From: Setoptus koraiensis
Taxonomy: Eukaryota; Arthropoda
Assembly (NCBI GenBank): GCA_048013815.1
Contig: CM106585.1
Location: forward strand, 11,904,001-11,968,000
Direction of reading: 5' to 3'
Length of the DNA: 64,000 bases
A program made the translations under genes and the position numbers. The notes beneath the pieces were generated by a model. It was not told the origin of the DNA. It saw only the letters and a program-made list of their open reading frames with translations, and did not search any database. Below, in pieces: positions 20,312 through 32,922 of this stretch; position 1 is the first letter of the stretch, and each line of letters begins with the position of its first letter.

Positions 20312-20960
20312 GTTGGCGAGTTGGTGTAATCGACAGTGTCAGTAATCGGTAATCTGTAATCAACTTGAGCCCGACAACAAAACCTTTTCGCCGCTCGCCG
20401 CTCGCCGCTCGCCTGAGCTCGCCGCAGCAATTGATTGATAACGACCGGCTGACCGACTGGCTCACTGGCCGGCTCACTGGCGGCTCACTGACCGACTGAC
20501 CGCTGGCCAAACGAACCGAGGAACCGAAGATTCGAAGAGTCGAAGAACCGAACGGCAACTGAACAACTGACGCGGCCAGCGGACTCAGTGGGTCGCAAAG
20601 CATCCACGCTGGATGGCGATAACAACAACCCGATAACGGCGACCACGGTAGCGCGGCCTTAACTGGTCTCGAGTCGACACTCTCGAGCGCTGCCAGCGCC
20701 ATGACGATAGTTAGCGCCGCTAAAACAAAGCCCGTAATATCCGAGGTGGCGCACGAAGGTGCGTGAAGTCGCCCGTTCATTGGCCAATTGTGTCCGCCGG
20801 CAAACAATTCTCGCTGGCCGGTCGCTCGCCATGATGAGCTGCTCATCATTAGACGTTGTTTGCACCGCCGGTAAGGCGCCACCTTTGGCTGCATGAGCCG
20901 CGTCGCCCGCGCGCGCGAATCGTCCGCGCCTCGACGCGCCTGCTCGGCGTGCGGAACCCG

Positions 20961-21037
20961 CCCAAAACCCGGCGAGAACCGGCCCGAAACCCGGCGAGAA
21001 CGGGCCGAAACCCGGCGAGAACGGGCCGAAACTCGAA
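20961..21037. repeat. 21-bp minisatellite
   Basis: Just over three copies of a CCCGGCGAGAACGGGCCGAAA unit, nearly exact in the last two. Confidence 0.8.
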
Positions 21038-21779
21038 AAACCGGCGTGTCGGTCCGGCTGAACGCCGGTGTTTTTCGGGCGGTTCGCCCGACGGCATAAT
21101 TGTGTACATATAATCAGATGTGATGCACACATGTAATTATGGAGATGTGGCCGCCGAGGGGCGGCGCACGATCGTGCGGGCCAGCGAGAGCTTGCCGAGA
21201 AAGAGCTCGCGGAGAAAAAGTTTTGCCCGGCGCAAGATTGCCCGAGCGTCGGCCACCCGAAACTTTGCGAGTCTCGCCGACGATTGGTCAGCGTGCGCGA
21301 TCGCTGTCATGGCACGATGAGTGGACAAGAACAGTGATGAGCCCGGCTGGGCCGGCCAGCGACGGCCGGGCGGAACGGGCGCAAAAAAAGATCACGCACC
21401 GACTGACAGACAGCCGTGTCATTTCCGGAAACGGCGAGCCGCGGACGTCAGCTCTGTTGATCTGTTGAGGCAAATATTTGTTGAACAATGTTGAGCACAC
21501 AACAGGCAGCAGCGGTGCGGTGCTCGATGGTTTCGAGAGCCCGATGCGGCCGTCGGCCGGCGAGCGACGCCACCGACGAGCGCACGATCTGTGCCAATGC
21601 CAGCGAGCTGCCGGAACAGACTCGGCTCAGCGCGGCTCGATTTCGACTGGCCGGCTTCGAGCGAGCCGGCTTACTGGCTGGAATTAGAGTGCGCTGAAAG
21701 TGCCGATTTCGGCACCGGAATCTCGAGTCGGGCGAGCGCGGCTCGCCGGCGTGCGCTCGGATTGCCAGAAAGCGGCAGC

Positions 21780-21950
21780 CGAGCCGCGAATCTCGAACGG
21801 CCAACTGCGAGTTTCGGCCTGGCGCTTCGAACTTCGTATATCGAACGGCGAATTTCGGCCTGGCGCTTCTAACGGCCAACTGCGAATTTCGAACGGCGAA
21901 CGGCGAACTTCGAACGGCGAACTTCGGCCTGGCGCTCGGCGGCGCCGGCA
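21780..21950. repeat. Degenerate GAACGGC/TTCG minisatellite
   Basis: Repeated blocks of TCGAACGGCGAA and TTCGGCCTGGCGCT, with an inner larger period (GAATTTCGGCCTGGCGCTTC). Confidence 0.6.
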
Positions 21951-22339
21951 TCCCGAAATTGGATTAGCGCTGGCCGCTGTCGGCAGTTGCGCAATTGGGC
22001 GATGCGATCGGCCCGGCGCCACTCACCTGTTGATTCGGCAGTGTCGAGCGACGGCATCGTGTGGCCGGCGCTCGAAGTTCGAGTTGGCGACGGCGAGGGT
22101 AGGCGAGCGGACATGGCGAGCCGATTGCCATGATAAGGCGTCGGATGCGCGCTCGCCGTCGCATGATTAATACAACAACAATAACAATAATCATATAAAG
22201 TAGTATTTTATTATTATATTGGCCGATTGTTGTTAATTATAGCGCCGGCTGCAGTGGCAACTGTCGGCTATTAATATAATTATATTAATGGCCATTGATA
22301 GTGGCCAGACTGTTGCGTAAACTTTCGCCGGCTGGCCAA

Positions 22340-22364
22340 CTCTCTCTCTCTCTCTCTCTCTCTC
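22340..22364. repeat. (CT)n microsatellite
   Basis: About twelve CT units. Confidence 0.9.
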
Positions 22365-23924
22365 GCTCGTCAGTTGGGCAGCGAGTTGGAAATTGGCGAT
22401 TCTCGATTCGCGGCGATTAGCAACTGCGCGCTGGTCGTTAGGACGTTCGACGCCCGTTCGACGCCCGTTCGAAGCTCGACGCCGTTCGAAGCCCGACGCC
22501 CGTTCGAAGCCCGACACCCGAACTGACCGCTCGGCTCACAACAACAAAAACGCTCGCACTCTTTTGGGCAAACAACGCAAAGCCGGCCAAAAGAGAAGCG
22601 GCAATAATACGCCGCTTGTTTGTTTCTATCGAGTAATTGTTGCCGTTGTTGGCGCTGTTGTTGTTGGTGTTGGCGCTGTTGTTGGCGCCGTTGTTGTTGC
22701 TGCTGTTGTCGCTGGCACGCCAATAATCACCCGTTTGTCGGACAGCTACGCCAATGCGTTAATTTAAATGGCTCCTTCCTCCTCTGCCGGCGCAGCGCTC
22801 GTCTCCGTCGAGCTCATCTCGCCAACTGTCGGCGCTGCCGGCCCCATTTTCGGCCGGCTAAGTGGTTGTTTGCACTCGTTTGACACGGCCTGTCGGCTCG
22901 CTGCTGCAGCCACTGATTGTTTCTGGCGCCAACACTTTCGGCTCACAGCGCGCCAATATCCACTTATCCACGCCAGCAGTATATATATGGCGGGCACAAA
23001 CGAAGCTCTCCACTGAAACAAATCGCCGGCCGGCTCCATAACGGGACGTGTGTCCAATGGGTTGCCACTGGCCGGCGATGCGCCGTTACTAGCGGATTAC
23101 TTACGCTGTTTACTAAGATATCTGCTGGCCAGCGCAACCGTTGGGATATTTCGCGGCGATTGCAGTTTTTCGTCTTTTCCGTTTTTCGCCATACTCGCGA
23201 AACTCTCTCAATTTTCTCAATTTCGTCCGCCAGTCGGTCCGCCGCGCCGCGCCGCTCGAGCCCATACCGGATGCTTATGCAAATGCTGCCCGCAAATGCT
23301 AATAACCGATGCCCGATGCTCCGCGCTCGCAGTCACACGGAAATATGTATGCATATTGCAATATATGCGCATTCCAATATATTTATATTGGCCACCGATG
23401 CGGCCGCGCCAACAATTGCCAATAACGGTAGTATTTGCAGTCGTATCAGTTATGTAACGGGGCAAATAGTAGCCAGTGGCGGCGCCAATTGGCGAGCGAG
23501 GCCCACACACACACACACACGAACGAGAATGCCAGTCTAGGCCGATTGTTTTCTGGGTTTGGCGGCCTCTATCGACGTCGCAGCGGTCATGCCGACGGGC
23601 CGGCCTAAATGGCGCAATGATAAACAAATTATTAATCAAGCGAAGCTGCGTGGGCGTAGCTGCCCATCAGTAGATGTTGGCCGTTGCCGAATTGCGCAAC
23701 CAATGCGAACTGGATTATTTACAGTTGGCTTGTTTGTATTTCGATCGCTGCCAACGGATCGGTTGGCAGCAACCGATTGGCCCGTTTCGGGACCAGCCCT
23801 GCCGGCGCCAGACCTATCTCTGTATGCTAATTGGCTCGCAGACACATGTACACACCACTACTGGCGGTTGTCCGCTGGCGAATTGCGGCCACTGCAATTG
23901 GCGAAACGGCAGAGATGCGAAAAA

Positions 23925-24130
23925 CTGCAATCGCGAGAAATCAGAAAAATGCGAAAAATGCGAAAAACTGCGATTGCGAAAAATCGGAAAAATGCGAAAA
24001 ATCAAAAAAACTGAAAATGCGCAGAGTCCGAAAAACGGAAAATGTGAGGATTCAGAAAAACTGAAAACGCGAAAAGTCCGAACAACTGAAAATGCGAAAA
24101 GTACGAGAAATCGAAAATTCGAAAATTCGA
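23925..24130. repeat. GAAAAATGCGAAAAACTGC-type minisatellite
   Basis: About 200 bp of degenerate 10-19 bp units of the form GCGAAAAATC. All frames are Lys/Arg-rich and it is not coding in appearance. Confidence 0.65.
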
Positions 24131-24744
24131 AAATGCGCCAGTCCGAAGTGCAAGAGTGCGCCGGCCGCTCGCCGGCGGTGTCACCGAGCGTCGTGACGGC
24201 GCCGGCGCCCCCAAGAGCGAATTAACTGCGGCCAGGGCCAGCGGTCTAATTGTGCAGCCAGAAACAGATTAAGAGAAAATTATCATTACGATTGTGCCGG
24301 CGCAAACGAAAATCACAGCCAGCCCGAAGTGTTTTCTGTCGCACACTTTTGGCGCTTCGACCAGGCTTCGAAAGTTCAACAACATGACGCCAACAAAAGA
24401 AAACTAATTTTAGTTCATTTGAACGCCGTGTGTCCACATATCCGAATGTGCGAGTGTGCAATTTCCATATATAACCAAATATATCCAAAATATCTAATGG
24501 CAGCGTTGGCTTGAGTGCGCCACAGCCAACGAGATTAGCTCTGGAATAACTCTCACTTGTTGCGCCGGCTCGAGTTGCCGCTTTCGCCAATTTATTTGCT
24601 CTGCTCGATTTGTTATGTTACACATGTTGTATGTGTTATTGTTGTTGGCCGCCACTTACCCACTACTGCTTCACTTATTACCACATTAGTTGCTACACTT
24701 ATTGCGCAACAACAAGCATCTAATTATCGCACGGCGATTTCATT

Positions 24745-24840
24745 TCTTCGCTCGGCTCGGCTCTTCGTCTAGCTCGGCTCTTCGTCTAGCTCGGCTCTTC
24801 GCTCGGCTCTTTGCTCGGCCCTTTGCTCGGCTCTTCGGGC
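24745..24840. repeat. CTCGGCTCTTCG minisatellite
   Basis: About six copies of CTCGGCTCTTCG, two of them extended by TCTAG to 17 bp. Confidence 0.7.
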
Positions 24841-25964
24841 CGCCCGAACGGCAAGCGAGAGCAATTTTCCGGGAAAGAAACGCTTTTTTGAATTAGAAAA
24901 GCGCTTCTCGAATTGGACGAAGAGTCGCTCTCGAACGGCGGCCTCGTTGTTCGGTCGGCGGCCACTGGCGCAGCGAAGGATGCGGGCGCTTTGTTGTGTC
25001 GGCAGCGAGCCAATACCGTTATTTCGTTGCCTTTTCCGTTGGCCTGTCGACGCAATCGGCAACACAATAACGACTTGAGACGACTCTCTCGGCCGGCACA
25101 ACGCATCGCCAATCAACAGGTGTATGCAGGTGAGTGTTTGGTCACAATTTCTGCAGCGCGACTCACACAAATATTTGCAGTCACACTACGGGCACAATGC
25201 GCCAGCCGGCAGTGATTACATAAGCAATTATGTAATGATAATGGTGGCGGCACTTGCTCGCGCGCATACACTCGGCCAACAACAGGCACACCCATATCGC
25301 ACCGTTATTGTTGCCAGTTGTTGCCGGTTGTTGCCGGTTGGCATTTGACGCTCGCCTGATTACGTCACTGACAATCGGCATTATTATTTGCCTACGATCA
25401 TCATCGTTTTCGGTCCATTGTTGTGGGCTGCGCTCTACTCATCATCGCACTTATGTGTGTTCCGTTACAATGCTCGACCAATCAATCATGCATCGTTACG
25501 TAATTAGACGCTCACCATTTAGGACGCTTCGTCGTCGGCGGCGGCGGCGGCGGTAACTCGTTGCGCAATCGCATCCCGCAATCGCCCAATGAATGTACAA
25601 TTCATCGCCTGTTCCTGTTCCATCATTCATGCGGCAACAGGTGATGAATTGCGCACGGGACAACAGCAAACGGTTGTGATGCAACCGCGTCGGGCAAGCG
25701 CGAGAAGAAGCGCCATCGTTTGCCAGCTCTGACCGTCTGACCGCCTGACAGTGCAACGCCGTTCCAGCTAACGGTACCCGTAGTCGTCGTCGTCGTTAAC
25801 AATTGCGCGAACAGCAAACGGTTGTTGTTGTCGCTGTTGGCATGTTGTTGTTGCTGTTGTTGTCGTTGTTGTGGCTGACAGTTTGGCCGACGGGCGAAAG
25901 TCACTGGCCAACGGTGGCGGCCGTCGCTGGCCGCGGGTCAGCTGATCAGCTCGTGCAACAGCGG

Positions 25965-26186
25965 GCATGTGTCAAACAACTGTCAGCTGTTTCAAGGGCC
26001 AACTGTCAGCTGGCTCGGGGCCGCCTAGCGGCCCTCACCTGTCCAGTTGTGAGCTGACCGGTGGCGCACAATCGGGCGCCAACGACCAGGATTCAACTGT
26101 GTGACCTTAGCGGCCGTCTCACTATCACTGGCTGTCACTGGCAGCGGCCGCTGCCATGAAACAAGTGACAGTTGTTTGACACATGC
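25965..26186. repeat. Foldback element with 30-bp terminal inverted repeats
   Basis: The arms 25965-25994 and 26157-26186 are inverted repeats over 30 bp with only two mismatches, both starting outward with GCATGTGTCAAAC. The 162-bp interior also has partly complementary GGCCGC-TAG blocks. No clear target-site duplication was found. It resembles a small nonautonomous inverted-repeat element. A related GCATGTGTCAAAC occurs at about 17133. Confidence 0.55.
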
Positions 26187-26838
26187 CAGCTGACCGATGC
26201 CGGCATCATATGATGGCATCGTTGATGATATGTCACTGTGTCACATTTCGAAGTTCGAATGATTCATTTGTTAGTCACAATTTGTGAGTCACACAAATTG
26301 TGACATATCAATGCGATACGATGACGCCAAGCCGCAGCACGCCAACGCCGACAGGTGATGCCGTCGGGCCGTTGCCGTGGCCTAATTAGGGCGCCCGATG
26401 CATGCCAAGTGCACTGACAGCGAGCGTCTTGTAAGCAACAAGCAGGCATTACACTTAACATGATGATTGCTGCCATTTATGGCTAAATTAGCCAAGTTCG
26501 CGCGGCAAGCGAGCAAACAAGCGGCCGGCACAACGAGCCTGTCGTGAGGTGGTCATCAAACTCTGATCGGACAATTTATACCAACAACAAGCTTGCACTT
26601 GCGCTAATAACAGCGGTCCGCTCATAACGGTTTGCGCACTTATCGGCTGACCGTTGGCTCAATTCAATTCACTCCAATGTAATAATGAGGCGAGCGATAG
26701 TAATGGTCACCTCGGGCTGCCAGCAACGCGATGAGTAATTACTCTTTCTTTCTCTTGCCGCTGCTGCTGTTTCTGTTGCCGTTTCTGTTGCTGTTTCTGT
26801 TGCAGTTTCTGTTGGTTCGGCCGAGCGCAATCTGGCTA

Positions 26839-26945
26839 GACTCGCTAAATGCAGCGACTCGCCAAACGCAGCGACTCGCCAAACGCAGAGACTCGCTAAA
26901 TGCAGACACTGGCCAAATGTGCAACAACTCGCTAAACGCTGCTCG
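26839..26945. repeat. 19-bp minisatellite GACTCGCYAAAYGCAG
   Basis: About five copies of ACTCGC(C/T)AAA(C/T)GCAGCG with small changes. Confidence 0.75.
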
Positions 26946-27249
26946 CCACTGACCGGCTCGCCACTAAAATCATCAATCAGCGCTGTGTCAGGCTCATCGC
27001 AAGCCAGAAGGTTGCAACTGGCAAGACATACGACAGAAACGGTTAACTGATGCCGAGGCCGATGCGGCCACTTTTTCGGCCATTCAGCCCAGTTAATGGG
27101 GCGAGCGAGCGAGAATAAAATTGTTATTGCCTTGCTTTATTTATTCTTCGCACACCTCGCCCGCTCTCGTTTCACCTTGACTAACTCGTCATTTGGCCAT
27201 TGGTCCATTGTCTGTCGACACTCGACCGTCTCCACTTGAGGGGTCGCGG

Positions 27250-27306
27250 CGCGACTCGACAATGCGACTCGAGAATGCGGCTCGAGAATGCGGCTCGAGA
27301 ATGCGA
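27250..27306. repeat. 13-bp minisatellite CTCGAGAATGCGG
   Basis: Four consecutive copies of (G/A)CTCGAGAATGCGG. Confidence 0.8.
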
Positions 27307-27949
27307 AAGCCGAAAACTTTCGAGACTCTCCACTGTCCGCTGGCTCTCGAAATAACTCCAAGACTTGGAGTGCGAGTGGTCAACTTTTGCTGAATGACGC
27401 CGACGAGATAGCTACGCTGGAGACGCTCCCAACAGCGACACCGACCAACAGCGACCAACAGACGGGCACTAAAACGGCGACAAGTGCACAAATTGCAGTG
27501 GCCGCCAACAGCCTGTTGTGGGCAACAGGTTCACCTGTCCGTGTGTGTGTGTGTCACTGACTCCCTCAGATGTCATCAGCCGATTGCGTCATGTCAAGCG
27601 AGCGAGTGCTGGGTGGGCGCGCTGTGACATTGGCGTTTTGGTGTGCATTTAATTGCGCCGCTGTGTCCAGTGTCCTAATCAGAGATGCGCCCTATTAGAG
27701 AGCATCTAAACTATCTTTAAACTATCTTTAAACTATCGACCTCGATAGCTCGAACGGCCTGCAGCTAATTGCGAATCGCCGACCGAGGGGCACCGCGAAC
27801 TGGCCGCGGTTCTGAAGTGTTGCAAACTGTTTTATCCGTTCGCAATTCGAGGCCGCCCGAATGAGACTTGTCGACAGCGGAGCGGCCCCCCTTTGCCCGC
27901 CCGTTTGTCAGCGACTCTCGGCGGCCGGTAAGCCACGGGTTGGCGCCGC

Positions 27950-28018
27950 CAATGGCCGCTGGTGGCCGCCAATTGCCGCCAATGGCCGCCGATGGCCGCT
28001 GGTGGCCGCTGATGAGCA
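27950..28018. repeat. GCCGCCAATG/GGTGGCCGCT repeats
   Basis: Short tandem repeats of TGGCCGC with CAATGGCCGC variants. Confidence 0.6.
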
Positions 28019-28519
28019 ATTTCGTCCAAGAAATTGACCACCAAAAAGTGGCCAATTTTTTTGGAAAAAAAAATCGGCCGAAAAATCGACAACGGCGACG
28101 CTTTTTACGGCTCGCGCAACGAGTGACCGGATTCGGCCGAATCCTTCGCCGTCGAGCTCGATCGCCAATGGGCCTGCGCTGGTCAGTCGGGCTGGACGGG
28201 CAAGCCAGTCGGCGGCTCGACGAGTGGCCGCTGGCCGACCCAAACTCGCAAACAAACAACTCTATCTTGTTCGCCATTCTCGACCATCTTGATGGCTAAA
28301 TATTTATTAGTATGGTCGCGTTGTTTTGTCTGTCCAGTGTGGTCAGACGCGGACACAACAAATTATTTTTTTATAGCATGCGCACACACACAGTGTACGC
28401 GAGCGACAAGCAAACGACAACAATTATTGTCGACAATGGACAACGCTAATTAGGCCGAGCGCCTATGTAAATGTCGCCCGACGACTGGCCGTGCATTTTT
28501 CATTCAATCATTTCATTTT

Positions 28520-28690
28520 TTTTTTATTTTCACTTTTCACTTTGCACTTTTCGCTTTCCATTTTCCACTTTTCGCCTGGGCACTGGTCGTTTTCCACTTT
28601 TCGCTTTCCACTTTTCAGTTTTCACTTTGCACTTTTCGCTTGTCGCTGTCGTCCACTTCTGGCTTTTCACCTTTCGCACTTTGCACTTGT
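28520..28690. repeat. CTTTTCACTTTGCACTTTTCGC minisatellite
   Basis: Degenerate pyrimidine-rich units (CACTTTTCGCTTTC) over about 170 bp. Confidence 0.7.
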
Positions 28691-30776
28691 TGCTGGCGAA
28701 CAGTTTACGCTGCCACCATCGGCAAAAAAGTTGACATGGACACATTGTGGTCCGGCCACAGACATGATGCTTGTATCACTTTATTGGGACCACTTTGGCT
28801 CGGCCATCGGCGGCCCGAAAGCGATAAGCGAGCCCATCTGGACTAATTAACGTTCGCAACAACCAATTAACGTCCGTCAGTGTGCCGAGCCGAGCCAGTT
28901 TGTTTTTATGCAACGCAAGCGCGCCTGAGCGACATACAAACACCGGCCCGTCGGTCCGGCCGCAATAAATGTCAATCTTTTTCGGGCCGGCCCGCCGGCC
29001 CGAAAAGATGTCGCGCATGCATCAAGTTGTTGTGTGCTCAACCATCGGGCTCCTATCCGAGCTCGGACATTGAGCGCTGGCTCGATTGGCGGCACGCACT
29101 CGAGCATACAAATGATGCCCGAGCTCAAATAAGGACATGCGACGCTCGTTCGCAGTCGCCGATATTCATTCGCCAATATTCATTCGCCGATATCCGTTCG
29201 CCGAAACCGAGCGAGAGCCCTGAATGCGTCTTGGCCGGCCCGACCGGGCGACTCGCCTGCCCGGCTCAGTTTTTCGTCTCGCTGTTGCCGACCCCGCTGC
29301 GGATTCCGCGTCTCGTGGCGCCGCAAAACTGCCGCGCCGTGAGCACATTCGTCGAAGCGGCCCGCTGCGGCGGGCCTCTGGCGGGCGCGGCGGCGCCGTA
29401 CCGTCCTCGAGCGGCCCGGTCGGGTCAGGCGGGGGTCGGCATGCACCGCCGCCCCCGCGCCACTCGCTTCAATTAGCCGATTTGAATTTGATCATTTTCG
29501 CCGTCGTCCAACGGCGGACACACACAACTTCCTGTGGCCTGCGAATATGACCGGCAGCCTCCATTGTTTGTTGTTTGGTGGCTCACTGTGCCGTTCAACG
29601 CCCTCTCTGCAGTGTTTGCCGAGTGGCCGAAATTGGCCGAAGCGACTCGAAGCGAGCCGCGCCGACTCGAAGCGACTCGAAGCGGGCCGGAGCGAGCCGA
29701 ATCGAGCCGAGCGGCGGCTCGACGACGGAGCCCATTTTGACAACACGACACTGCCATTGTTTCTGCGGCCGCTGCTGCTGTCGGCCGGTGGTGCCGAGAC
29801 AAGGGATAATTTTCGCTTGTTGAAGCTGGCATGTTGCGCAACATCAGCTTGCCGGTTGTGCTTGCCTGATGGGCCACTCTCACTGCTTGCGTGATCATTG
29901 TGTGTGTAATAATGCAGATAATCGTGATTGACACACGTATTATGTTGCTGCTGTTGTTATTGAATTGGCCGAGGCAGCTAGGCAAATTGAGCGGCAGCGG
30001 CGGCGTCGGGCAGCGGGTCGCCGCGGCGCCAAAACAGCGCCGGTCAGAAGCACGATCGAGGAGCCCTAACAACACCAAAGCGAGCGGACAGATTGATTTT
30101 CGACGCTTCTCGGGCTTCTCGTCGCACTTGCGCAACGCCGCTGACCGTTGTGCGAGCCCAATTTGCGCACACCACACCACTGATCCACCGCTGGCCAATA
30201 AATTGATTGATGCTGATTGGGCCCATCAATCAAGCCTCGGCTTCGCTCGCTGCGCCGCCCGGGTCCGGTGCGGCGGTGGTCCTGCGCGGTTTGCGCCGCT
30301 TGTGCGGTTTTTGCTGATTATGAGGATCTCGCGGATCTCGAGGGCTGTGCGGATCTCGCGGGTAGCGCGGATTGCGGTCGGCGGTCGCTCGATCTGATCC
30401 AGAGTTGAATCAGCGCCGAATCAAAGCTGGAACAGCAAAATTCCTCGTTTCGTGCTCGGCCCGGCGGCCGACCGACCGGCAATCGCGCCACAGCAACCGT
30501 CGGCGCAACCCTTCATCGGGCGCCACTCTCTCCCGCTATGTGTGTGCGCCTGCCGACGATTAGCCCGATCCTAATTATAAATCGGTCGGCCCGACAGCTG
30601 GCCAGCGTGCGCACGGCAAGACAAGTTTGGGTGCTCGAGGCTCTAGGAGTGACCGTTGGGCGGCCGTATGGTGAGCGATGGTTATCGCCGATCGATTAAT
30701 GATCCCATTGATGATGCGCTGCCCGTCGATGCTCGCCATCTATCAGCCGATGCGCATCGGCGATAGGTTTGCCCGT

Positions 30777-30796
30777 TGTTGTTGTTGTTGTTGTTG
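30777..30796. repeat. (GTT)n
   Basis: About seven GTT units in noncoding DNA. Confidence 0.85.
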
Positions 30797-30988
30797 AGTT
30801 GAGTCACGGCTTCGAAATTCGAGCGCTTGCTCGCTGCAAGCCGCTTCCACCGAGCCGGCCGGCCCGCTCGAAATGGCCAGTTCGCGACGCTCACTTTGCA
30901 ACGGCCGCCAGGTAATCGCTGGCCGAATAATGGTAGCCCGAGAACAAGTTTTTTAATCAATCTCCAGTGCGTCAATTCGCCGCTAATT

Positions 30989-31012
30989 CACACACACACA
31001 CACACACACACA
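30989..31012. repeat. (CA)n microsatellite
   Basis: About twelve CA units. Confidence 0.9.
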
Positions 31013-31780
31013 TCACAATTGCTTGCTCGCTCGCTCGCTTGACCACTTGCCCGATTCGGAGCTCCGCTGCTCCACTAATCGAGCTCAAATGACGCAACTA
31101 TCGACCTGATGATCGTCATTTGCGCCATCTTGAAAGTGTGGCCGGCCGAGTCTGGCCGGCGCATCATTCGTTAGTGGTGAGTGTGTGTGTCCCGTGTGAA
31201 TTTGAATAACCCGCAGTTGCGCGCCGTCGACCTGTTGCGGGCCGCCGGCCCGCTCCGATTGCCGGCCCGTTTGGCCCGCTCTTCGCGCTGGCCAGCTCAG
31301 CCCTTCGGCCCGTTCGCATCGTTGGCCCGTTCGCATTGTTGGCCCAATCTCATTGTTGGTCCGATCGGTCTGCTGGCCCGCTCGGCTTGATCGCACGGGC
31401 AGCAGCATAGCACACGGGCTCGCTCCACGGTTATGCGGGCCGGCGGGGGAGCGGCGCTCTTGAAATGTGCGCTGCCGCCGAAACGGACAGGCCTCGCCAA
31501 TATTGTACGGTGCACCGCATACGCGAATATGGTGCCAATTCGAAGGGCTGTGCCGATGGCCAGAAATAATTTGATAAGACGATTCGAGAGCGATTTGATG
31601 CAACGTTCGCTGGCCGCCGGACCGAGGGAGAGAAAGGTCATAAAAGAGCTCGAGATAAGCGAGCGGCCAGACCAGATAAAGACGCCGCAAATAGACAATG
31701 TCCAGCTTATGCCAATCTGTTGTGCCATATTGTTGTTGCTGCCGCTGTCAGAGGGATTTGTTTCTTTCGCTAATCATATC

Positions 31781-31806
31781 GCACACACACACACACACAC
31801 ACACAC
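31781..31806. repeat. (CA)n microsatellite
   Basis: About thirteen CA units. Confidence 0.9.
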
Positions 31807-32424
31807 GCAGATTCGACTAATGACCACTGAAAGATAAACATCAAACTAGTTAAAGAGCAGCCAACACTCTCCACTAACAACCGAATCGGCGGGCTGCTGG
31901 CGCGCGAGCTCGCCGACCGATTCGCTCGCGAGTCGCGACCGAGCGGCCGGCCGATCCGCTTGCGACCGAGCCGCCGACCGATTCAGTCGCTGCCGAGCGA
32001 GCGATTCGGGCAGGCCAGACAGTGAGCTGTCTCAAGTGTCTAGCCGGCCGACGCCAGCCAGATATTTATCCAGCTTGTGTGTCGTATTGCAGAGAGCCCG
32101 TGAACTATGAGCTAAGAATAGCCGCGGACTTTATTGTGTCGTAACATGCTTGCAGCTTATTGCCTAGTCGCAATATTGCGCAATGTTTATTTATTGAAAG
32201 AGATTGCTAACAAGTTGCCAGCGGCCGCCAGTGCGCATTGCGTAACCTTGGCAACCGAGCCAGCGACCATTGTGTTATGTAATCCATTATATGCATTCTA
32301 TCGCTCGATGGCCGCTCTCATAAAATCTCGCCCGGCCTCTGCGATGCCTGGCGAGTCGGCATTGCCGAGGATGTGCCAGGCAGCACAACATTGCATTTAT
32401 CACGTAGCTGTCGTTGCTGTAGCT

Positions 32425-32488
32425 GTTGTTGTTGTTGTTGCTGTTGTTGCTGTTGTTGTTGTTGCTGTTGTTGTTGTTGCTGCCGTTA
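32425..32488. repeat. (GTT/GCT)n array
   Basis: About 60 bp, polyGln/Asn-like on the minus strand, no gene context. Confidence 0.85.
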
Positions 32489-32681
32489 ATGTTTTGGCTG
32501 GCAGCTAAAGGTGATGAATGGTCGCACAATGGTGGCATAACTCTCTCGCCGATTGGATCGCTCTCTCGCCACTGATTAGTTGTTGCGACCCGCTGTGATG
32601 CGCCGTCCGTTCGCCGTGTCCAGCGAGCGGGTCTCAGATTACGCAATTCGAAGCCTTTGATTGTGTTCCACTTTTGGCCGC

Positions 32682-32706
32682 TCTCTCTCTCTCTCTCTCT
32701 CTCTCT
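32682..32706. repeat. (CT)n microsatellite
   Basis: About twelve CT units. Confidence 0.9.
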
Positions 32707-32875
32707 GGCTGTGTCCGTCTGAGCCAATAGAGAGTCGCCAGAGAGTGGCGACGCAGCAACAAGTGGCCCGCGGTAAGTGTTCGTGGCGCTCACTCACTAT
32801 TTGTGTTTGCGCAACGAATACCCAATGTGATTGATGCAACCTCATCAACGCGATGCTCCAGTTACCTGGCGCTCG

Positions 32876-32922
32876 CCATTGCACCACATTGCACCACATT
32901 GCACCACATTGCACCATCCGCA
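32876..32922. repeat. 11-bp tandem ATTGCACCACA
   Basis: Nearly four exact copies followed by degenerate ones. Confidence 0.8.

Noticed and set aside
20163-20894. 243-codon minus-strand ORF ending in polyGln
   Set aside because: The Gln run is the trinucleotide array and the remainder has no domain-like content or exon signals.
31085-31837. Overlapping ORFs on both strands, one with hydrophobic segments
   Set aside because: Competing frames and no recognisable family; kept only as an AT-richer island in the region note.
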